From Bursaphelenchus xylophilus (lineage: Eukaryota; Nematoda; Chromadorea; Rhabditida; Aphelenchoididae), in the NCBI GenBank assembly GCA_904066235.2, contig CAJFCV020000005.1, positions 1,054,001 through 1,118,000 on the forward strand: a stretch of DNA of 64,000 nucleotides, read 5' to 3'. The notes below the pieces were generated by a model. The model saw only the letters and a list, made by a program, of their open reading frames with translations, ran no database searches and was not told the origin of the DNA. Numbering within the stretch: position 1 is the stretch's first letter; the number at the start of each line of letters is the position of its first letter. Made by a program: the position numbers and the translations under genes. Positions 42,750-53,800 of the stretch are shown in pieces.

Positions 42750-43928
42750 ATGATTTTTGCCCTTCAACTTGTTTTTCTCTTCTTTCTGGCCGCTTCGGCC
42801 AAGCCAATGGCCTCCGAAGACGCTCTAACCGAAACAGCAACTCAACTGAAGCCCAGCGAGGACTTGGTTCAAGTCGCAGAGGTCAAGAACTCGGAGCCAA
42901 TCAAGATTAATTTGCCCGGTCATCTGCTCTTCTCCTATTACAAAGCCGATATGCCAGTGGACAGCGTCAAACGGGAAAGTAAGCCGAACAGGCCAAAGGA
43001 AAATGAAGTGGATTCCGATGAGATGGCAACGGAGCCACCTCTTAGCGAGAGCGAAGAAGCCGTCGTCTACAATACTGATTGGGAACATGACAAGTTTGCG
43101 TGGTACCCCACGATTGTTGGTAAGTTCAAATTTTCGTTTTTTATGAGTAACGTAGTTGTCAAACACTCCCAGAAATCTTGTCCAGACCTTATTGTCTTCT
43201 CTACAATTTTGATTTTGCTATTTTTTTGGAATTATCACTATTGTGACATTTTATACGATGAAATGTATTTATCGTATAAAATGTCGCCTGCTGGAAAATT
43301 TTATCGAAAATATATAAGATAGCGTTTAGAAAAACTTAATAGATTTTGATTTTTGTTGTTCTTTGAAGAAGAGGACATTTTATACGATGAAATATAATCA
43401 TCGTATAAAATGTCGCCTGTAGAAAATTTAATGGCAAATTGGTAAAATAGTGTATATACACATGTTTTGTCCTCCGAAATTTCCTGGGGTTTCCATTTTT
43501 TGCATCTTTAAGTTTGGGGACATTTTATACGACAAAATATGTTTATCGTATAAAATGTCCCCAAACTTATTTTTGATCTTCCATGCACGTATTAATCGAT
43601 CTCAGCCTTTTCATCAATTGTTTACTCCAGCTTTCTTGCCCTTTTTTGTAATAATTTAACATTCCGTAGACAGTAAAAATATTGATCACAAGTCTAATCT
43701 CAGAGCCGCAACTAATCATTCAAGTTTCCCATTCTTCTTCATCAACGTCTTTTTTACACTGGCTCAGCGGGAAAATTACACAATTTTTTTGTTTTTAAAC
43801 TAAAGTTTTTAATTTTTTTTTTTGTTGCAGAAGTCGAAGGTAAGGACGGTCAAAAGACCTTCCAATTCAAACCCAACCGCATGCCCGCCGGGTTCTATGC
43901 CGCAAAATACAGGAGGAGACATCAGTGA
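42750..43928 (+). CDS. Secreted protein of 155 residues, unknown function
   Basis: Exons 42750-43119 and 43831-43928 (370 + 98 nt, phase 1, 155 residues plus stop). The start follows an acceptor-like TTTTCAG by 11 nt, suggesting trans-splicing or a non-coding 5' exon. A signal peptide (MIFALQLVFLFFLAASA) is followed by an acidic Glu/Ser/Pro-rich stretch, a hydrophobic INLPGHLLFSYY patch, a dibasic KR site near residue 75, and a basic C-terminus (YRRRHQ). The layout would fit a processed secreted precursor such as a neuropeptide-like protein, but no repeated peptide is seen and no family is recognised. The 711-bp intron contains hairpin array G. AATAAA at 44004-44009. Confidence 0.75.
43240..43565. 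repeat. Hairpin array G, three units, in an intron
   Basis: Palindromes near 43243, 43372 and 43517, spacing 129 and 145 bp. Arms GACATTTTATACGA/TCGTATAAAATGTC as elsewhere, but flanking base pairs change (GTGAC/GTCGC, GGGGAC/GTCCCC) and spacers are unrelated to arrays A-F. Confidence 0.9.
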
Positions 43929-44017
43929 GAGGGATGGAGATGGATCGGGTCGTAGAATGATCTCAACTGTGTAAAAATTGTATATTTTGAACATAAGAAT
44001 CGTAATAAAAATGGAGA

Positions 44018-44346
44018 AATAATCGACTGGTAATATCATCAAAAATTTTTTTTTATCAATAGACTTATTTATCATCATTTTCAAGGCCAAAATCGTCAAA
44101 ATATCCAAAAAAAATCGAAGTACTGAAATTGAAAAATAATCGACCAGTAATATCATCAAAAAAAATTTTTTTTTATATACTCATTTGTCATCATTTTCAA
44201 GCCCAAAATCATCAAAATTTCCGGAAAAATCAATGGATTAAGATTGAAAAATAATCGACCAGTAATATCAACGAAAAAAAATTTTTATTAATACATCCAT
44301 TTATCATCATTTTCAACTCCAAAGTCATCAAAATATCAAAAAAAAC
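44018..44346. repeat. Tandem repeat, three units of about 116 bp
   Basis: AATAATCGACCAGTAATATC-type landmark at about 44018, 44135 and 44250, each unit also with TTTATCATCATTTTCAA. It lies between the convergent ends of two genes. Confidence 0.82.
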
Positions 44347-44350
44347 CTGA

Positions 44351-46268
44351 TTAATTTGTCTTTTTTCCTTCGTCCAAGAACGTGTCATACGGGATCAAGT
44401 AATGTGCCGGAGGGAAAGCGGCCAGTACCGGGTCCAATTTCCCATTACTTCCGATGGCTCCAGGCATGCTATGCACCGACTTCCAGCTCTCCTCAACCGC
44501 TCCACGATAGCCCGGGATTTGCACATGTTGCAGCTCATTCAACGGGTCGAAGACATGAATATCGTCTGGCATTTGACCCGTCCAACCGGGGAGCTCGGTG
44601 ATTATGGGAAGGGAAAATGTTGGGAATGGCTGGAGATAGAAGGGATCCACAGTGCTGGGTTCGGCAGGGCCTTGAGGACCTTTGGGAGCTACGTTGACGG
44701 AGGATGAAGAAGTGGCTGGCTGGACAACGACTTCTGAAGTCGGATCAACGTCTTTTGGAGGGGGAATTAGGATTGCAGAGGGCTCTGGAGCCGAGGGAAG
44801 CGATGTGGAAGAGTCTGGTTTCGAGACGGAGGACTGTGAAGCCTCTGGAAGAGGCGTAGAGCTGTCTGGAGTAGCATCTTCAGCAGCAGGTGGCTTATTG
44901 TCGTCTGGACTTGCCGTAGAGCCATTTGGCGGCTCAGCCGTTGAGTCAGGTGACTCTGGAGTTCCTGGCTCATCGATTGGAGCAGTAGTTTCTTCATTAG
45001 TCGAGCTATCGCCTTCTTGTGGCCCTGACGGCTCCTCCACTGCTGTCTGAGGGACCACTGCTCCTTCGGGCGACGAAATAGAGCCTTCAATTGTTTGTGA
45101 CGCAATATTCGCTGGCTTGGCGGCTACAGGAAGAGAAGAAGATGAGCCGGCGTCCTCTGTATGCGATGCGGACAATGTTGAGACTTCTGGAGATGAGGTA
45201 ATGGCCTCAGAGGATGAGACAGTAGTCTCAGAGGTTTTCGACGGCACTTCCAGAGATTCCGTAGTCTCGGATGGCTCTGGTGCCACTCCCGGAGCAGAAC
45301 TTGTCTTTGAGGATGCTGGAGTGACTTCATTTTGCTTTGAAGTTGAGATTTCTTCCTCCGCTGGTGAATAAGGAGCCGCTAGGCCAGCAGATACAGCGTT
45401 AGAGTCTATGCTTGTTGATGCCTCCGAATTTAAAGGCTCCGAGGTCGTCTCTACAGCTTCCAGTGGCACCGACGATGATTCGATAGCTTCTGGAACTTCT
45501 GTAGACAATTTACTGTTTTTTGAAGACGCTGAAAAGGCCGTAGCATTCTCTGACGATTCACTGTTTATTGTCGACGTTGAAGCTTCAATTGTAGGCTCTG
45601 ACGATTCATTGTTTACTGAGGATGATGGAGCTTCAGTTGCTTGCTCTGCAGTTGATTCTGAGACCGATCCCTGGACTGTTGAGGCCTCTGTCGCCTCTGG
45701 AGAAAGATTTGGAACTTTTGAAGGCCCTGCTTGGACAGCAACTGCTTCGACAGTAGATTCAGGGCTTGCTGAGTCTACAGGAGTTACAGAGAAAGTCTCA
45801 GAAGACGATCTGGGACTTTCCGGCTCTTCCGGGCCAGAGTTTTGAACTGCGGAAGTCGAAGATGTCTCTTTGATGACTTCTGGGAGAAAAATTGAGTTTT
45901 CTCCATTTTCCAAACCCGAAACCGAGGTTTCTGTGGCTGGTAATGCGACCGGCTGTTTGATTTGCTTTTGTGATGCTTCTTCTGGCTTCTCCTTCGATTT
46001 AGATTCCACAAAAGTTGTTGTTTCTGGCAAGCTTGCTTCTGGCAAAACATTCGTCTCTTTTCCGGTAGAAGCTTCTTCAATTACTTCAGTTCTGGGTGTT
46101 ACAGAGGCTTCAGAATTTTCTTCATCAATTTCGGCGTTAAAACTGTTGAGGAATTCAGCGTTAGCCGACTTGGAAGGCACTTTGGCCTTCCCAACCGGCG
46201 GTTTTACCCGTTTGAGGGTGAAATCTCTGTCAATTGTGAGCTCATCTGCTTCTGCTGATCGTGGAAGC
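44351..46268 (-). CDS. Ser/Thr/Glu/Pro-rich low-complexity protein, 5' end unresolved
   Basis: One long reverse-strand exon, 44351-46268 (about 638 residues visible), starting after an acceptor (TATTTTTAG) in a phase that needs an upstream exon not identified here. The open frame is far too long for chance in this AT-rich DNA, although the shadow frames opposite are also long because of the repetitive codon use. Composition is dominated by Ser, Glu, Thr, Pro and Ala with degenerate short repeats (SSEPTIEAST, SSPEVSTLSAS), like mucin or matrix proteins, followed by a more ordinary conserved-looking C-terminus (DPFYLQPFPTFSLPIITELP, AHYLIPYDTFLDEG). No signal peptide is visible because the start is missing. 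No family recognised. The 5' intron probably contains the tRNA gene and the mariner relic. Confidence 0.72.
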
Positions 46269-46517
46269 CTAAAAATACAATTTCCAGATATAAAATTAAC
46301 CTTATGGACACTGTAACTTTTCGGACTGATAAAAATATTTTTTTTTTCAAAATTTTTTCGGTTGATCTCAAGGATAATATAAAATTACGTCATCGAGTAG
46401 AAAGAAACATCCCGTTCGCTTCTTTTGGATTTTTTTTATATCCAGCAAGGCTTTAGAAACATTGCGCTAATCCCAAAAAAACGATTGGCATTTCCATCGA
46501 AGAGCAGTTGTGACCGT

Positions 46518-46589
46518 GGGGGTATAGCTCAGGGGTAGAGCGCTCGCTTAGCATGCGAGAGGGCTGGGGTTCAATTCCCCATACCTCCA
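46518..46589 (+). tRNA. tRNA-Ala (AGC)
   Basis: 72-nt cloverleaf: acceptor GGGGGTA/TACCTCC, D arm GCTC/GAGC, anticodon stem CTCGC/GCGAG with loop TTAGCAT (anticodon AGC), T arm TGGGG/CCCCA with loop TTCAATT, discriminator A. A box and B box (GGTTCAATTCC) are intact, and no CCA is encoded. It is on the strand opposite to the flanking Ser/Thr-rich gene. Confidence 0.97.
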
Positions 46590-46785
46590 GAAAGACGTTT
46601 TTGTAATTTTAGGTGGAAAAATAAAGCAAATTTATCGCATTTTTAGAAAAAATATGTCTATGCCCTCAGGGCATTTCCTGCAAAACTCCTTTTAAGGCTC
46701 TTTTATCCCTTTTTTAAGCCCTTTTAAGGCAATTTTTTGCTGAAAAATCAAAATTTTTTTGATCAATAAATTGTTTTCGGATATA

Positions 46786-48023
46786 CAGGGTGTCCCAAAA
46801 AAATGCATGTTTTTTTCCATTGGTCCTGACGCGAAAATGTTTAGGTCAGGCCAAAAGATTTTTGTACCACTAAAATCTCCGTTTTTTTCTGTCCTAGACA
46901 TTTCAGTTTCGTGTTCATATCGATTAACTAACGTGGTTTTTTAAAATGTCAAACAAAGGAACTGCAATTCTGTCACTATTTTTGAGCCGTTCAAGTTGTA
47001 AATCTGCCCAGTATAGAAAGGACGTTGTGTCAAAAGTAATCACGCGATGTAGGGAGCTTGACAACGATAGTAAGCGTCCAGGACGTAAAAGAAAACGCAC
47101 CGCCAGCGGTTCTGTCAACCGGGAGATCACCAACAGCAAAACGCTATTTTCAAGAAAAAATTGGCTGTGAGATCGGCATCAGCGACCGATCGGTCACCCG
47201 AATAGTCTATGATGAGCTGTGCCTTACGCTGTATAAGCTGTAAAAAGCTCAGATCTTTAAAGTAGACGACAAGTGCGTGCAGCGCGAAAAATGTCGGAAA
47301 GTCAAGGGCTGGGCCGCAGCTTACAGACGTGAGCGCATTCCTTCATGGTTCAACATTTGGCGGATGCACAGCCACCAGAACGATAGGAACTTTCTAGATG
47401 AGGCCTTCGGCACGTCGGCTGACGTCGAAACCCGTCGAAATCCGGGCCGTCATCCCCTAAGGCGGAACTTCTCCCAGCGGCAAGAATTCCATGGTTTTCT
47501 CGGATCAAGGGGGCAAAATTCTAGCGCCGCGTTAATGTTGATTTTTCCATACTTCTGTTGACTCAGCAGAACCTCGGCAATGCAAATCTGGCGTTCCTGC
47601 TAGACTCAGCGCCGGCTCACAAGGCAAAATCGACTCAGGACCCGAAATGGGACCGATTTTCCCGATTTCACCCCGTCCGCAAATGGCCGTCTGCTCGCCG
47701 GATCTGAATCCGACAGACCAAAAATTTTTTTAAATTGGAGACCAACGCGTGCACTACACGCCACAAAAGTTTGGAGTCGCAGAGTAGTCGTTGCGCCAAG
47801 AACGGGACCGATTTCCCCGAAACTAGCTGCGGCCCCGAGCCCAAAATTTTAAGTTACGTTTGGAGCTATATATCGCCACCAAAGGCAGCCACTGTGAAAC
47901 TGGCTTGATATGTTATCAATAATCCTCTATGTTACTGATATCCATCGTTAGTTTTGCCAAATTTTGTTTGGTATATAAAATGTAGCCATAAAAATAACAT
48001 GCATTTTTTTTGGGACACCCTGT
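46786..48023 (+). mobile_element. Degenerate Tc1/mariner transposon (1.24 kb)
   Basis: Ends CAGGGTGTCCCAAAAAAATG and complement, flanked by TA (46784-46785, 48024-48025). The transposase is broken by several frameshifts and stops. An N-terminal helix-turn-helix region is readable at 46946-47210 (ISDRSVTRIV in a shifted frame), a middle part at 47240-47480, and the SPDLNPTD motif that precedes the last part of the catalytic domain near 47700. No intact coding frame, so the copy is dead. Confidence 0.87.
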
Positions 48024-48419
48024 AATTCACTACTCAGAAACTCTTACCGTCTTACAGATCCACCATTACAATCATTCAAAATCAACAATAATACAATAAA
48101 ATAGCAAAAAATTGGGTTCTTATTTGGAAATCTCATTAGCGCTGACGACTTTCCACCTTGATCCGCTCCCGTTAAATATGCAAATTGGGATGAGCGAGAG
48201 CCTTCGAGAACCCCGATTTATTTTTTATTTTTCTCTCATTGCGCTTTGGTTATCCAAATTTGGCGCTTTCTCTTGGAGCTCAGTGTCAAATCGGATGTTC
48301 AAGGTTGGGCAGTGAACTTTGTGAGGAAACACACGTATTTGAAATAAATGAGCACAAATTTTGCTGTACAATGCGAGGAAAGAGATCGTTGTTTTAATAA
48401 ATTCGGGAGAATGAAAAAT

Positions 48420-48970
48420 TTGCGTATAAAATGTCACCCAGCACAAAAGCGTTGAAAAAATTGGTAATTTGAGATATAAGTATGTAAAAGAGGGTCCAAA
48501 ATTATTACAATACAAGGCCAATTTTAGCTTTGTTTGGCCAAGTCGACATTTTATACGATGAAATCATTTTTTTGTATGAAATGTCACAAATAATATCACA
48601 TCACATTTTAGGCAAGTTTCCGTCTTTTCAAAAATTACGCTATTTTTAATTTTTCATTAGGTGACATTTTATACGATAAATCATTTCTTCGTATAAAATG
48701 TCACCATCTTCAAAAAAATGTGCAAATGTAATATCTCAAGCAAGTTTCCCTTGTTTGTAACACGTTTCTTTCAATTTTCCATCAGGTGACATTTTATACG
48801 ATAAATTATTTTTTCGTATAAAATGTCTCCATTAACCAAAATGAAATGAAAAGAGATTTACAACTAATTTAAGACCAGTCCCTGTAGTCTTTAATGCACC
48901 TTTAAAATTTTTCATCGGGTGACATTTTATACGACAAACTTTTTTTTCGTATTAAATGTCTCCATCAGCA
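48420..48970. repeat. Hairpin array H, four full units and one half
   Basis: Half site near 48422, then palindromes near 48544, 48660, 48785 and 48919, spacing 116-134 bp. Loops differ in every unit; spacers share only short words such as TTTTTCATC before the left arm. Confidence 0.9.
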
Positions 48971-49423
48971 CAAATACACAAAAATCGTAATCCGCAAAGA
49001 CTTCCATCAAGACTCCGAAAATTTTTGTATAACTTTTTTCTCTATTTCAATAGTCAAGATCGACGCCACGTAATCCTTTGTACATCTTGATCCGATTTAC
49101 GACAAAAATAAAAATATCCGAAAATTTTTTTTGGCTTTGCAAACAGTTGGAGATTTACAAACTTGAAAGGCTGACTTACGCAACAACTCCAGCGAGTGAT
49201 TCTTGACGGAATCCTGCATTGTCCTCGAGGCGTAACGGTTGCAAATTCAAGGCCGTTCTGAGTTCACGTCGGGCGTGGATATAAAAGGAAAGGGTTACGG
49301 ATCCGCTGGGTATACCTTTTATATTTGTTTGTTATACCTTAGGGTTATATTTGACCGGGTCAAGGACTGGCTTAGAAGGTTTTGGGGAGGTCTTTTGGTA
49401 ATAATTTTTGGCTTGACTTATAA

Positions 49424-49860
49424 GGGTAGTACCTCAAGTACGATGCTCAGATTTTTTTAAAATTTTGCACACATGTAGGGTATAGCCCACATATCAATTG
49501 CTGAAAATTTTAGCCCACGCTTTTCAGGGACAGCCGAGATATTGAACAATCTTTGCGGCCGAGAGAGTATGCTAAACGCGGGGAGCGGTCAGAGAGAAAA
49601 CTTTTTGGCCATATCTTTGCCAGTTTCGGGCGGAAAAGATTGATTTTTGGTGGAAATATTACTCTCTACGGTAGAAATACGCATGAAACTTTTGATGCCA
49701 AAGTTTGCAAAAAAAATATTTTTTTTTTGAAATTTTCGATCGAAAAATCTCGGTCGTTTTTTGCAAAGCGTGAGCTAAGGATCTCGCACAAGTACTAAAA
49801 ATAGTTGTTTTAAACTTGTGCCAAATATCATCAAAATCTGAGCGCTTGAGGTACTTCCCT
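49424..49860. mobile_element. N1 inverted-repeat element, stand-alone copy
   Basis: Runs from GGTAGTACCTCAAGTACGAT to AGCGCTTGAGGTACTTCCC, inverted at the ends, with the interior blocks GAGCGGTCAGAGAGAAAA and GCCATATCTTTGCCAGTTTC. It shows that the sequence in the peptide-gene introns is a dispersed element. Confidence 0.75.
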
Positions 49861-50814
49861 TGTTATAGCCCTAGAAAAACTTGAATCAGCAAAAACTTTA
49901 AAAAAAATTTCTCTGATTTTTTCCAAATTTTTGCCAAATAATTCCAGTCGGTCAATAATTAATTGATGAAAATTTTAATTCACATCTTACAGAGGCCGCC
50001 AAGATATTCAACAATCTTCACCAACAGCCCTTTTTTCAACTTTCTCTTCGAAATTCTTTAAAAAATCCAAAAATCCAAAACAACTAGCTCTTCCCAAGTG
50101 CTCAACCTCTCCCTTACTGTGTAATTTCCTAGACATTCGCACGTTTCTCCCCATCAATTTGACCTATAAATAGTGTATATACGTAAGGGTTTTCAAAGGA
50201 TTTTGACTTTTCCGCTCGGTTGAACATTGCCTGGCCGAAGGAAATGGCCGAGAAAATGGTTAGAGAGGTGAAGTCTGTAAAAAGTAGAGTTGTTTTGGAA
50301 AGTTCATGAGCAGTGGTTTACATCACAAATTGCTTTTGCGAGACCCCGGAATTTCGAGATTTTTAAAATTTTTCGTATAAAATGTCACCTTTGAGAAAAA
50401 GCATACCGGTGATTGACAAATAAATAAGTGTTTGAAATTTAGACGTATTTTACCAGTTTCGTATCTTTTTCATGGTGACTCTTTATACGATAAATTACAT
50501 TTTTCGTATAAAATGTCACCTTTTATACCAGACGAAATCAGGATCAAAAAAATTCTAAAGAAGTATTGGCTGCGTATTTTACCCATTTTCACATATTTTT
50601 AGTAAAAGGGACGTTTTATACGACAAATTTTGATTGTTCGTATAAAATGTCACTCTTCATTTTAAATGCCACAGGACTGAAAAAATGACACAAATATTTT
50701 TTATTTGTGTTTTACGCATTTTTACATGATTTTTTTAATAAAGGCTACATCTTATACGAGAAATTTCACCTTGCGTATAAAACGTCCCATGCCAACAAAT
50801 CTCAATTTCAGGTG
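49861..50814. other. Upstream region of the large secreted gene, with hairpins
   Basis: AT-rich. It holds hairpins near 50370 (right half only), 50475, 50607 and 50745; the last ends about 22 bp before the acceptor that precedes the start codon at 50815. Confidence 0.6.
50370..50792. repeat. Hairpin array I
   Basis: One half site and three palindromes (50475, 50607, 50745), spacing about 105-138 bp, with decayed arms in places (GTGACTCTTTATACGA, ACATCTTATACGA). Confidence 0.85.
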
Positions 50815-53800
50815 ATGTTACCTCGACTTCTTCTCTTACTACCCTCAATAGCGGTATTATGCCAACAAAACTCCCGGATTCAACCCTCAGGCTACGAAGA
50901 AAATCAAAAATGGCCGGTTCAACAGCAAAGTGTTCGACATGATCTCGATTCCACTGCCATGGACCAATTTTATGGTGGAATTACCACGGCCAACAAAGTT
51001 GTTAGACCTACGATCCCTGCAACGATGGCCAAATCTCAGCCCACGAAGCCAAAGTATGACTTTCCGGAATTCCATCCAACTCTTGATGGTAAGTATGATA
51101 TAAAAGTGAAAATATACGGGGAAAACTAAATATAAAATTGTATAATTGTGTGTAGTTACATTCCAGTAATGCAAAAAATTAGTTTTTCCAGAAAAATCTA
51201 GAAAATCCAACATATTTTATGCTGGTGACATTTTATACGATGAACAAATTTTTCGTATAAAATGTCACCAAATGAAAATACAGTTTGTAGCTTATATTCT
51301 AAGCTCTGAAAAAAGACAGATCAATCATTTCCTAACAGAAATACTCATTTTGTATTAGGTGACATTTTATACGATGGCTTAATTTTTCGTATAAAATGTC
51401 TATCTTCCCCCGGAGAATGAAATAAAAAAATCGCGAAGTCGCTAGATGGACAAAATGCCGGACAATTACTAAGTCTAGTAATTTTTAATCAGCTATTTCT
51501 GTCGTTTTCAGAGTTAACTTCAATTCTTCCCGAGCCTTCGACCACTCCTTTCCCTCAAACTGTTTACCGCACGACCACAACCACATCTCGCCCAACAACA
51601 ACGCCCCGAGTGATCTTCAATCAGCAATCTACCATTCCTTCAAGAAGTCGGAACCGTCAACCGTTCGCCGAAAATCGCGATAAGCCCGAAAGATTGTATC
51701 AAAATGTCGGGCAAAACTTTGAATTAAATTTCGACCGGAGCCCGGTAAATTTCCAGAAAGATGAGAGAAGACCTCGTCCTAGCCCTAACGGCCCAAGGAA
51801 TGACCAAAGAGCGCGAGTGAGTCAACGAAAACCTGAGATTGAAGAGAGCAATGACGTGTATGCCATGGTGACCAAGCAATCTCTCGATTATTTGCGCAAA
51901 AACATGCCGCAAACTGCAAATCGTGGAAGTGGACGGCCTACAGTACCCACCAATCGTCAGTTCACATCGCCTGAGGGCAGTAATCAACAGTTCTGGGCGC
52001 AGAATCGGCAAGGATTTAGAGATCAGCAAAATCTCCCAACTTTTGCCGGGATCCAATCAAATCTCGGATATCGGAGTGGAGAGATGCCTGAGGGCTACCG
52101 AACTGGACCAGAATTTACCGCAAGCCCTGAGAAGCCCTACGGAAATAATAGATCGCCCTATTCCGCAGAACGCCCGGACATTCGACCATCGCCAGCTATC
52201 GACCAACAAGGCTATGAGGCAAATTCAAATGCCAATTATAACGCCCCAGGGCATTATGGTCATGTCGCGTTCAACTCAAGCAGAGATCGAGCTCTACAAT
52301 ATGCCTCGGATCAAGCAGAACCCCCAATATATGAACCACAACGAGATACTCGCCTTCCGGCGTCAGCATCTCCTTATGATCAGATCCCACGAAGAGATAC
52401 GAGAATTCTGCCGGGAAGAACGCAATTCCAGCCAACTAGAGATGACTATACCGCTCCACTAAGTCGTAATCCTCATCAGAATCCGTTCAACACCGATGAG
52501 AATCGAGATATCACGGACTTACGGACACACGAAGGCGTGGCACCAATTCAGCCAATAAACAGCCAAAGAGACCCTCAATTTGCTCCGAACGATGGAAGGT
52601 ACGGCTACAATATCGAGTCCGGCAATCAATTTGGCAGTCAGCTTCCAGGTTATGCTGGTAACAACTTCAACCGAGACAACGGCCAAAACCGACAGCAGAT
52701 TTTGAGAAATGGACCAAATGAAGAGACTGGGTACGTAACTGCTCGACCTCCATTCACCTCGTCGAACAATGATGAATACGGCAATTCGGAGAGCAGTAGA
52801 CGACCTCAGTTTAATTCTGATGCAGCAATAAACAGCTATGGGTCACCATCAAACCGAAATACAGTAGGATTTGGAGCACAAGAGGATCAGGAAAGAACAA
52901 CTACAGAGGCGACAATTTCGACGGGTGAAACTCCAGAAATTACTGCTGAATCGGCTACTCAAGGTAGTAATAGGCCTTTTGAGGGCTCTAGAGTTACTGT
53001 AGAAGGCAATAGGGATACGACGAATCAGCGAACCTGGTCGAATCGACCAAATTCCCAAACTCGACCAAATTTGATGCAAGTCGAAAGAAGTGGCTATAAT
53101 TTGCCCGGAGGGCAAGGAAGAAACCTCAACCAAGATCCAAGATACACCCAATTCAATGCTGATTCAGCACCAGGAAGCCTACATCCATCGACTCGAAAGC
53201 CTTCCGGATTTGCCGGAATTATTATCGGACCAACTCAAGGCGCAGGTCCCTATGAAATCGAGAATTCCGGATATCAATCAAACCAGAAAGCATCCCATGT
53301 TTACGAACAGTACACTAGACCCAATCTACAGCAGAATAAAGACGGAGGATATGATGGAGCCACTGTGAGTGGTCAAAACCGACCAACAAATCGACCAACC
53401 GACAGTTCGGGGTATGGCCGACAATACTCTCGGGAAAATAGCAATCCCTACGCCGGTAGTCGCTCAAATTACAGTCCAAGACCTACGCAGTACAAAAGTG
53501 ATCCTTACTCTACTACCTCCAACTATAATGAAGTATCTTCGACGCCAAGGAGAGATCAAACAACGAGGGCGGGATATGAACCATCAACCTCAAGTACTCT
53601 TGATGAAAGCATCTTCAGCACCACTGCGAATCCCTATGAGACACAATATACTACAACAAATAACCCTTACGATGCATCAAACACTTCCCCAAGATCTCAT
53701 GGACTGAATGTCAACCAGCTTCGAAATACAAAGCCCGTTAGTTCGGGGTACGATTGGGAGGACTATGTGAATCAATACAAAACTCGGACTCAAGTCAGCA

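Noticed and set aside
44682..45845. Forward-strand open frames of 122 and 145 residues
   Set aside because: Shadow frames opposite the Ser/Thr/Glu-rich reverse-strand exon, caused by its biased codon use.
49170..49222. Possible 5' exon of the reverse-strand Ser/Thr-rich gene (MQDSVKNHSLELL, then GTAAGT donor)
   Set aside because: Its phase does not match the acceptor at 46268 without another unseen exon, so it was not joined.
52849..53368. Shadow frames across exon 2 of the large secreted gene
   Set aside because: The 851-residue frame is far longer and connects to a signal-peptide exon in phase.
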